Positions 7,883 through 14,560 of a DNA stretch of 53,997 nucleotides are shown one piece after another. Source of the DNA: Bacteroidota bacterium. GTDB taxonomy: Bacteria; Bacteroidota; Bacteroidia; Flavobacteriales; Flavobacteriaceae. The first letter of the stretch is position 1, and every line of letters begins with the position of its first letter. The position numbers were made by a program, and so were the translations under genes. Below the pieces are notes generated by a model, which ran no database searches, had not been told where the DNA came from, and worked only from the letters and a program-made list of their open reading frames with translations. The stretch covers positions 1 through 53,997 of the forward strand of contig JAJYSY010000012.1 in assembly GCA_021793375.1 (NCBI GenBank), given 5' to 3'.

Positions 7883-8088
7883 ACCGCCAACAAACGGTTT
7901 TGTGCAAGAGCGGATAAAGGATTAATCTTGACGGTCTTAGCTTCGACTGTCGCAAAAAACCGCTCGTTTTTTTGCTCAAAAGAAGTAAATTAGCAAAAAC
8001 CCCAGCAGTTTTTGCTTAGGTTGGTACTTAAGCCAAAGTTCCAGCTTCGAAAGCCGCTCCTGCACAAAGCCGCCAACCGTCGTACAAC
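7883..8088 (+). repeat. Integron attC-like palindromic element 3
   Basis: Left ACCGCCAAC (7883-7891) is the reverse complement, with one mismatch in nine, of GTTAGCGGT at 7098-7106. The inner arms CGGTTTTGTGCAAGAGCGG (7895-7913) and CCGCTCCTGCACAAAGCCG (8054-8072) pair at 17 of 19 positions. A nested perfect 9-bp pair is AGCAAAAAC (7992-8000)/GTTTTTGCT (8008-8016). The core-to-arm spacers are 3 nt left and 6 nt right, the same 3-nt asymmetry as element 1. Right core GTCGTACAAC (8079-8088) opens the last unit. Confidence 0.7.
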
Positions 8089-8106
8089 ATTCAAATTTAA
8101 AATCAG

Positions 8107-8505
8107 ATGAACAGAAAAACTTTAGTGAACTTTTTAGAAACCTATAATTATAAATATTCAGAAAGCGAACAAACTATTTCTGTAGAATTGGAGTTTAATC
8201 AAATGGTTTTCATCGAGTTTCAACCTGATGATCAAATAAAAATTACGGATAAATTGGCTAATACGAATTTTTTAACGGGTCGCTTTGAAATGCCTTTTAA
8301 AAAGGCGATACGTTACACAGGTATTCTTGCTGCAATTAGCCCCATTGTAATAATAGCATCCTACTATTTGGGATTAGTTCTCTTTCTTGTCTTTTTCTGG
8401 TCCGGCATATTGATTATTACCTTATTTTTTATGCTATTCTTTTTGATATTCTATCATACTCAATTAGAAAATTTTAAAACCAGAATAATGAATTTATCAG
8501 ATTAA
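8107..8505 (+). CDS. Small membrane protein of unknown function
   Basis: A 132-residue protein with a soluble N-terminal domain of about 65 residues and two adjacent hydrophobic stretches at about residues 70-120, joined by a very short turn, then a basic-acidic tail. The topology suggests a hairpin anchored in the inner membrane with the N-terminal domain in the cytoplasm. I recognise no family. It is the first gene after element 3 and is followed after 50 bp by the antitoxin gene. A link to phage defence, where small membrane proteins can act as effectors, is speculation. Confidence 0.55.
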   Translation: MNRKTLVNFLETYNYKYSESEQTISVELEFNQMVFIEFQPDDQIKITDKLANTNFLTGRFEMPFKKAIRYTGILAAISPIVIIASYYLGLVLFLVFFWSGILIITLFFMLFFLIFYHTQLENFKTRIMNLSD

Positions 8506-8555
8506 AAATCATTAACTTAAAAGTATTGATTAAATTTGGAATAAAGATTTAAGAT

Positions 8556-8789
8556 ATGGATGCTCGAATTTTAAATGAAAAATTAGAATTAATTCAATGG
8601 CTCTCTTCCATCGAAGATAAATCTATCATTAAGAAACTCATTGAATTCCGTAAAAGAGAAACTAAAGATTGGTGGGACGAAATTTCAGATGCCGAAAAAG
8701 CATCAATTGAAAAAGGATTAAAACAGGCAGACAACAATGAATTAGAACCCCATTCAAAAGCTCGAAAACTTTATGAAGAATGGCTATAA
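8556..8789 (+). CDS. Antitoxin of a RelE/ParE-type addiction module
   Basis: A 77-residue acidic protein with helical heptad-like segments (LNEKLELIQWLSSIEDKSII) and the sequence WWDEISDAEKASIEKGLKQA. This pattern is typical of the small helical antitoxins paired with RelE/ParE toxins in Bacteroidota, which have no obvious separate DNA-binding domain. Its 3' end overlaps the toxin start at 8773 by 17 bp in another frame, which is normal for such modules. The frame is intact although the toxin frame is broken. I infer autoregulation from the family only. Confidence 0.75.
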   Translation: MDARILNEKLELIQWLSSIEDKSIIKKLIEFRKRETKDWWDEISDAEKASIEKGLKQADNNELEPHSKARKLYEEWL

Positions 8790-9066
8790 AATTCATTGGA
8801 CACAAAACGCCCTTGATGAATTAGCGCAAACAATTGAGTATCTACAAAGAAATTTTACCGAAAAAGAACTTTCAAAATAAGCACTAAAATTAGAAGAAAC
8901 TATTCAACTAATTTCTCAAAATCCGGAACTTTTCCAAAAATCGGATACAAAAGATATTCGACGTGTTGTCATATTAAAATTTAACACGATGTATTATCGA
9001 GTCCAAGATAATAAAATCGAGATATTATCTTTTTTTTCTAATCGACAAAGCCCCGATAAACGATGA
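8773..9066 (+). pseudogene. RelE/ParE-family toxin with an in-frame stop codon
   Basis: The frame from ATG 8773 reads KIHWTQNALDELAQTIEYL, a standard ParE/RelE N terminus, and stops at TAA 8878-8880 after 35 codons. The same frame then continues without interruption for 61 more codons to TGA 9064, with toxin-like sequence: LEETIQLISQNPELF, then IRRVVILKFNTMYYRV, then IEILSFFSNRQSP. The total of 97 codons is the normal toxin length. A single change (for example TTA or GAA to TAA) explains the break. The product is probably an inactive 35-residue fragment, unless there is readthrough or the stop is a sequencing error. Confidence 0.8.
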
Positions 9067-9160
9067 ATTTAAAGACAAAGTAAAGTAAAACATAACGCTG
9101 CATAACATAAACCGTGCAAAAAAACCTTACCTTCCCTTCTTTCAAACGAAATTTACATTT

Positions 9161-10303
9161 ATGAAAGTTCAATCTAAACTCCCGCATGTCGGCACTACTA
9201 TTTTCACGGAAATCAATAGAGTTGCTCAGAAACACCAAGCTATTAATCTTGCACAAGGTTTTCCGGGATATGAACCTCATCCTGAATTGATTGAACATCT
9301 TAAAAAAGCAATTCACACCTCACGTCATCAATATGCTCCCATGCCGGGAATTTTCTCTTTACGCGAAAGCTTGGGCAAAAAAATGAAAAAAGCATATAAT
9401 CAAAATTATCATACTGAAAATGAAATCACCATCACCGCCGGCGCCACACAAGCGATTTTTACCGCCATTGCAGCTTTTATAAAAAAAGACGATGAAGTTA
9501 TTGTTTTTAAACCGGCTTATGATTGCTACGAACCTGCTATTGAATTGCAAGGAGCAAAAGCAATTACCATAGAAATGAAAGCGCCAAAATATAAAATCGA
9601 TTGGGAAGAGGTGAAAAGTAAAATCAACTCAAAAACCAGAATGATTATCATCAATACGCCTCACAATCCCACAGGAACGATTTTAGAAAAAAATGATATG
9701 CTTAGCTTGGAAAAATTAGTAGAAAACACCAATATTATTATTTTAAGCGATGAAGTGTATGAACATATTATCTTTGATAAGCAACAACATCAAAGTGCAG
9801 CTTTATATCCGAAAATTGCAGAAAGGGCAATTTTAGTTTATTCTTTTGGAAAAACTTTTCACATCACCGGTTGGAAATTAGGATATGCTGCAGCTCCAAA
9901 ATATTTGATGAAAGAATTTCAAAAAGTTCATCAATTCAATGTGTTTTCTGTCAATCATTTTGCACAAGTTGCCATTCAAAAACATTTGCAAAACCCTAAG
10001 CATTACTTAGATTTAGCTAATTTTTTTCAAGAAAAAAGAGATTTCTTTTTAGAATTGATCAAAAATTCTAAATTTGATTTTATTCCGGCGCAAGGAACTT
10101 ATTTTCAAAATTTAAGTTATCAAAACATCAGTGATAAAAAAGATACAGATTTTGCAATTCAATTGATTCAAGAAAAAAAATTAGCTGCTATTCCTGTTTC
10201 TGTTTTTCAGAAAAATCAAAAAGATGAAAAAATGCTCAGATTTTGTTTTGCCAAAGAAAAGGATATACTGAAAAAAGCTGCTGAAATTCTCAACTCTTTT
10301 TAA
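9161..10303 (+). CDS. Pyridoxal-phosphate aminotransferase, methionine aminotransferase (YbdL)-like
   Basis: A 380-residue fold-type I aminotransferase. Visible landmarks are NLAQGFPGYEPHPEL near the N terminus, TAGATQAIF for cofactor phosphate binding, NTPHNPTG, SDEVYEH (the cofactor-binding Asp), and SFGKTFHITGWKLGY with Lys231 as Schiff-base residue. This set is characteristic of the methionine/kynurenine aminotransferase (YbdL) group, which transaminates methionine or aromatic amino acids with 2-oxo acids. The exact substrate cannot be read from the sequence. It marks the right boundary of the accessory island. Confidence 0.85.
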   Translation: MKVQSKLPHVGTTIFTEINRVAQKHQAINLAQGFPGYEPHPELIEHLKKAIHTSRHQYAPMPGIFSLRESLGKKMKKAYNQNYHTENEITITAGATQAIFTAIAAFIKKDDEVIVFKPAYDCYEPAIELQGAKAITIEMKAPKYKIDWEEVKSKINSKTRMIIINTPHNPTGTILEKNDMLSLEKLVENTNIIILSDEVYEHIIFDKQQHQSAALYPKIAERAILVYSFGKTFHITGWKLGYAAAPKYLMKEFQKVHQFNVFSVNHFAQVAIQKHLQNPKHYLDLANFFQEKRDFFLELIKNSKFDFIPAQGTYFQNLSYQNISDKKDTDFAIQLIQEKKLAAIPVSVFQKNQKDEKMLRFCFAKEKDILKKAAEILNSF

Positions 10304-10350
10304 AAATCAAGTTTTGACTTCATCTCAATTTATTTTTATTTAAATTCATG

Positions 10351-10358
10351 TAATTTTG
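10351..10358 (+). promoter_or_regulatory. Candidate -7 promoter element for the queA-like gene
   Basis: TAATTTTG fits the flavobacterial TAnnTTTG -7 box and lies 28 bp before the ATG at 10387. No TTTG or TTG lies at the normal 17-23 nt distance upstream, so only half of the promoter is supported. Confidence 0.35.
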
Positions 10359-10386
10359 TCCATTTTTAAATTCAGATTTAATCCGC

Positions 10387-11649
10387 ATGCCAAAACCAAG
10401 CCTTCACCCTGAACATATAAAAATTGAAGATTTTCAGTATGAATTGCCCGACGAGAAAATTGCTCGTTTTCCATTGAAAGAAAGAGATCAGTCTAAGTTA
10501 TTAATTTTTAAAAATCAAAAAATAGAAGAAACTATTTATCAAAACTTATCTTCTCATCTTCCTGAAGAAAGTCTTTTGCTTTTTAATCAAGCCAAAGTAG
10601 TGCATGCTCGTTTATATTTCAGAAAATCCACTGGTGGAAAAATTGAAATTTTCTGTTTGGAACCTGATTCAAAATATGCAGATATCACCTCTGCCATGAC
10701 ACAAGAAAATGAAGTATATTGGAAATGTATTATGCGAGGTGCCGCCAAATGGAAAGATGATAATCCTTTAGAATTAATTGCTGATTACAATGCTGCTGAC
10801 GGAAAAAAAACATTAACTGCTGAAGTGAGAAAAATCTCTCGAGAAGGACAAAGTTTTATTCTTCATTTTAAATGGAAAAATAATCTAAATGAAAAAATCA
10901 GTTTTTCAGAATTTTTGGAAATTGCAGGAGATATTCCTATCCCTCCTTATTTAAAGAGAAGAGCAGAAAAATCTGACGAAAAAACTTATCAAACTATTTT
11001 TGCAAAAAACGAAGGAAGCGTAGCTGCACCAACTGCTGCTTTGCATTTTACGCCTGTTGTTTTAGAACAACTGAAAGCAAAAAATATTCATTTAGAAGAA
11101 CTCACCTTACACGTGGGAGCCGGAACTTTTATGCCGGTAAAATCTAACCAAATGAAAGACCACGAAATGCACGCCGAATGGATTGAAATTTCAATTTCTA
11201 CATTAGAAAAAGTCGTTGCTCAATTGAAAAAAAATAAAAAAATAATCTGCATCGGAACCACCTCAGCAAGAACTTTGGAAAGTGCATATTGGATTGGTGT
11301 ACAAATCCTCAGAAAAGAATGGAAAAATCAAGAAATTGCAGTTTCACAGTGGTATCCTTATCAAAAAGAAGATGAATTTTCTTCTCTTCAAGCTCTACAA
11401 GCTTTAATTAATTTTCTTAAAAATCAGCAACAAACAAAACTCGTTACTCGTACGCAAATTATTATTGCTCCCGGTTATAAGTTCAAAATCTTAGATGGAT
11501 TAATCACTAATTTTCATCAACCTGCTTCTACTTTATTATTGATGATTTCGGCATTGGTAGGAGAAAACTGGAAAAATATTTATGAACACGCTTTAAATAA
11601 TAATTTCAGATTTTTGAGTTATGGAGATGGAAGTTTATTGTGGAAGTAG
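10387..11649 (+). CDS. queA: QueA-type S-adenosylmethionine:tRNA ribosyltransferase-isomerase, long form
   Basis: A 420-residue protein of the QueA family, which transfers and isomerises the ribosyl group of SAM onto 7-aminomethyl-7-deazaguanine in tRNA, making epoxyqueuosine. Visible signatures are FNQAKVVHARLYF, GDIPIPPYLKRRAE, YQTIFAKNEGSVAAPTAALHF, LTLHVGAGTFMPV, GTTSARTLES and ITNFHQPASTLLLMISAL. It is about 70 residues longer than ordinary QueA (about 350). The extra residues lie in the beta-rich middle (about 100-160) and around 300-350. I read it as the long form seen in Bacteroidota; whether a short QueA also exists elsewhere is not visible here. Confidence 0.8.
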   Translation: MPKPSLHPEHIKIEDFQYELPDEKIARFPLKERDQSKLLIFKNQKIEETIYQNLSSHLPEESLLLFNQAKVVHARLYFRKSTGGKIEIFCLEPDSKYADITSAMTQENEVYWKCIMRGAAKWKDDNPLELIADYNAADGKKTLTAEVRKISREGQSFILHFKWKNNLNEKISFSEFLEIAGDIPIPPYLKRRAEKSDEKTYQTIFAKNEGSVAAPTAALHFTPVVLEQLKAKNIHLEELTLHVGAGTFMPVKSNQMKDHEMHAEWIEISISTLEKVVAQLKKNKKIICIGTTSARTLESAYWIGVQILRKEWKNQEIAVSQWYPYQKEDEFSSLQALQALINFLKNQQQTKLVTRTQIIIAPGYKFKILDGLITNFHQPASTLLLMISALVGENWKNIYEHALNNNFRFLSYGDGSLLWK

Positions 11650-11745
11650 CCAGGGAGCTGGAGAGTTAAAAATGAATAAAAAAACCGCTTAATCTGTGTA
11701 ATCAGCATTCTAATTTTCAGTTATAAATCACTTTAAAATCTATTT

Positions 11746-12720
11746 TTATTTTTTATCCACTTCAAATAAATAATTTTTGTAATACGCTCGATTATCACTA
11801 AAACACTCTTTTATTTTTAATCCGGCTTTTCCGGCTAACCACTCCACTACTTCATCGGTATATTTTTGTGAAATTTCAACATGAATAGTTTCCCATTGTT
11901 TGAAATCTATGTTTAAATCTAATGCAGAAATTTTTACTTGCTGTGGAATTTTACTCACCAAAAAACTTTTAGCAGTTCCTGTTTCCGGGTTATAACTTTC
12001 CCAATGTAAAAATTCATCTACCACAAAATTTGCTTTTAATTCTCTGTTGATTCTATGTAAAATATTTTTATTAAACGCTGCAGTAATTCCTGTTTTGTCA
12101 TTGTAAGCATTTAAAATAGTTTGCGGATTTTTCTTTTGATCAAATCCCATAAAAAGTAAATCTCCTTGTTGCATGGATTTTTGAATATTGTTTAAAAATT
12201 CCACCGCTTTTTTATGTTTTAAATTTCCAATATTAGATCCTAAAACAATAATTACTTTTTTTCTTTTATTGTATTCTGATAACTTTTCCAAAACAGAAAA
12301 ATACATACCTTGTAAAGTTTTCATCTTTACTTCAGGCAAATTCTTTTTGATAGATTTTTCTAATTTTTTTAAACTATTACTGCTGATATCTATGGGTAAA
12401 TATTCAAAATCAATATTATTTTCTATAAGATATCTCAACAAGATTTTTGTTTTTTTACCATCTCCTGCGCCCAATTCAATTAAATCAAAACCATTTTTTT
12501 CTGCAAAATAAGCTGTTAATTTCGACTTGTATTTTTCCAAAATATCAAACTCACAATCTGTCAGATAATATTCCGGCATGGCCATGATTTGTTGAAAAAG
12601 CTTGTCTCCTTTTTTATCATAAAAATATTTTGAGGGTAAAAACTTAGGTTGAGTTGTTAATCCTTTTTTTACTTCTTCTCGGAATTTCTTATTTGCTCGA
12701 ACTAAAATTTCTTTTTCCAT
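11746..12720 (-). CDS. egtD: L-histidine N-alpha-methyltransferase (ergothioneine pathway)
   Basis: A 324-residue class I methyltransferase of the EgtD family (TIGR03438). The N-terminal FLPSKYFYDKKGDKLFQQI and MPEYYLTDCEFDIL are family landmarks. The SAM site is LIELGAGDGKKTKILL, followed by FEYLPIDISSNSL and IIVLGSNIGNL. EgtD trimethylates histidine to hercynine, the first step of ergothioneine synthesis. It lies 34 bp downstream of egtB on the same strand, so the two form an operon transcribed from upstream of 13924. Confidence 0.92.
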   Translation of the reverse strand: MEKEILVRANKKFREEVKKGLTTQPKFLPSKYFYDKKGDKLFQQIMAMPEYYLTDCEFDILEKYKSKLTAYFAEKNGFDLIELGAGDGKKTKILLRYLIENNIDFEYLPIDISSNSLKKLEKSIKKNLPEVKMKTLQGMYFSVLEKLSEYNKRKKVIIVLGSNIGNLKHKKAVEFLNNIQKSMQQGDLLFMGFDQKKNPQTILNAYNDKTGITAAFNKNILHRINRELKANFVVDEFLHWESYNPETGTAKSFLVSKIPQQVKISALDLNIDFKQWETIHVEISQKYTDEVVEWLAGKAGLKIKECFSDNRAYYKNYLFEVDKK

Positions 12721-12754
12721 AAGGGATGTTTAAATTCTAAAAATATTTTGAAAA

Positions 12755-13924
12755 CTACTTTGCCAATCTGATTCCGAAAAACTGCCAACGCATATTCGGA
12801 TGAAAAAAGTTTCGGTAAGTAGGTCGAGAATGATTTTCTGAAGTTGCCACAGAAGCTCCTCTCAACACTTTTTGATTAACCATAAATTTTCCGTTGTATT
12901 CACCAATTGCACCTGCCGGTTTTTTATAATTCGGATAAGGAACATAAGCACTTTCGGTATATTCCCAACGACTACCCCACTCAAATTTTTCTTGTGCTAC
13001 TTCCCATTCTGCTTCTGTGGGCAATCGCATTCCTTTCCATTGTGCAAAAGCAAAAGCTTCATAATAAGAAATATGTGACAAGGGCGCTTTTAAATCTAAT
13101 TTTTGCAATCCCGATAAGGTATATTGATGCCATTCTCCTTTTATTTTATACCAATACAAAGGTTTATTAATCTTTGTTTGTTCCAACCAAACCCAAGCAT
13201 CAGAATGCCATAAAAGTACATTTTTATACCCTCCGGATTTCATAAATTCTAAATATTCTCCGTTGGTAACCAATTTATTAGCTAAAGAATATTCTTGTAA
13301 ATAAACTTTATGTTTCCCCATTTCATTGTCATATCTAAACCCGTCATCTTCAGGGTTTAAACCAATTTCATACATTCCTTCTTCCATTTTAATCCAATCT
13401 GCATCAAAATCTTGAATCGGGTTTTCTTGAAAGTTTTTATTATAAATCGGAAACAACGGATTATTTCCTAAAATATATTTGATATCTGTCAACAATAATT
13501 CTTGATGTTGTTGCTCATGATTTATTCCAATCTCAAGAATAGTTTGGAGTTTTGGAGAAATTTCATCTTTCAAAAAATCCTTAACTGCTTCTGTTACATA
13601 ATGTCGATATTCGTTGATGCGTTGAACAGCAGGTCGAGAAAGATTTCCTCTATCAGATCGCACCCAATGGTTTCCTACACTTTCGTAATAACTGTTGAAT
13701 AAATAAGCAAAATCTTTATCAAAAACTTGATAATTTTCTTTGTTATTTTTCAAAAGAAATTCTTCAAAAAACCAAGTAGTGTGCGCCAAATGCCATTTTG
13801 GAGGAGACACAAAATCAATGGGTTGAACCACGAAATCTTCTACTTCCAAAAACTGACAAATCCAATCAGAATGTTCTCGGGTGCTGATGAATTGTTCTTT
13901 TAAAATATTTGTTTTAGTCAACAT
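12755..13924 (-). CDS. egtB: Ergothioneine synthase EgtB (iron-dependent sulfoxide synthase)
   Basis: A 389-residue protein with an N-terminal DinB-like helical bundle and a C-terminal formylglycine-generating-enzyme-like domain. The iron-binding histidines are in WHLAHTTWFFEE (residues 44-55) and NHEQQHQE (His136, His140). The C-terminal domain shows GMRLPTEAEWE and LRGASVATSENHSRPTYRN. EgtB joins hercynine with cysteine or gamma-glutamylcysteine through a sulfoxide. No egtA, egtC or egtE is adjacent, which suggests direct use of cysteine and a lyase encoded elsewhere; that part is inference. It is first in the egtB-egtD operon. Confidence 0.92.
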   Translation of the reverse strand: MLTKTNILKEQFISTREHSDWICQFLEVEDFVVQPIDFVSPPKWHLAHTTWFFEEFLLKNNKENYQVFDKDFAYLFNSYYESVGNHWVRSDRGNLSRPAVQRINEYRHYVTEAVKDFLKDEISPKLQTILEIGINHEQQHQELLLTDIKYILGNNPLFPIYNKNFQENPIQDFDADWIKMEEGMYEIGLNPEDDGFRYDNEMGKHKVYLQEYSLANKLVTNGEYLEFMKSGGYKNVLLWHSDAWVWLEQTKINKPLYWYKIKGEWHQYTLSGLQKLDLKAPLSHISYYEAFAFAQWKGMRLPTEAEWEVAQEKFEWGSRWEYTESAYVPYPNYKKPAGAIGEYNGKFMVNQKVLRGASVATSENHSRPTYRNFFHPNMRWQFFGIRLAK

Positions 13925-14129
13925 AACTTTTCATTTATTACTTAAATATACAAATTTTACAGCTTTATATTTGACTTTAACTATAAATCAATAGTTTTAT
14001 TGAACATTTGATAAATGAAGAAAAATGCTTTTCAAGAAATGGCTTTTAATTATTTATAATTTCAATAAAAATATTTTTTTTATCCTTAATTATGATTATA
14101 GTTGCAGAAATAAAAAAAGCTTAAATAAT

Positions 14130-14351
14130 ATGTATTGGACTTTAGAATTGGCTTCTTATTTGAGTGATGCTCCTTGGCCAGCAACAAAGGATGAATTAAT
14201 TGATTATGCTATCCGAACAGGTGCTCCACTTGAAGTTGTAGAAAACCTGCAAGATATTGAAGATGAGGGAGACTCTTATGATTCCATACAAGAAATCTGG
14301 CCGGATTATCCTACAGATGAAGATTATTTATGGAATGAAGATGAGTATTAA
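14130..14351 (+). CDS. DUF2795 domain protein
   Basis: A 73-residue acidic protein. I chose ATG 14130 because the family begins with MYWTLELASYLSDAPWPA. The earlier in-frame ATG at 14025 adds 35 hydrophobic, AT-rich residues unlike the family. The domain (DELIDYAIRTGAPLEVVENL) is a small helical unit of unknown function common in bacteria. The C-terminal YPTDEDYLWNEDEY tail is typical of the Bacteroidota version. A hairpin terminator follows at 14396, so it is probably a single transcript ahead of secA. Confidence 0.8.
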   Translation: MYWTLELASYLSDAPWPATKDELIDYAIRTGAPLEVVENLQDIEDEGDSYDSIQEIWPDYPTDEDYLWNEDEY

Positions 14352-14395
14352 AAAACTCGGTTTAAAAAAATCTTTCAAAATTTTAATTTGAACTA

Positions 14396-14422
14396 AAAGT
14401 CTCCTATAGAGGCTTTTTTTTT
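14396..14422 (+). terminator. Rho-independent terminator after the DUF2795 gene
   Basis: AGTCTC and GAGGCT form a 6-bp stem (one T-G pair) around a 5-nt loop, directly followed by a run of nine Ts. It separates the DUF2795 gene from secA. Confidence 0.75.
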
Positions 14423-14560
14423 GCGTACATTTGACTGCTAAACCAAAGAAGTTATAAATTATAATAAAAAAAGTTTATTTCATCAGTAAATTTTATCTGC
14501 CATTTTGACAAAAGGCAAGATGTTTGCTAATAATAAACTCACACGATAACAAATATAAAA

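Noticed and set aside
5963..8088. CRISPR array or simple dispersed repeat
   Set aside because: There are only three or four elements of unequal length separated by whole genes, with palindromic structure and gene-specific ends, and no spacers or cas genes.
4139..8088. Canonical class 1 or Vibrio-type attC sites
   Set aside because: The core bases after GTT (GCCTGC, GTATGC, AGCGGT) are not RRRY, and two elements exceed the usual attC length, so I call the elements attC-like only.
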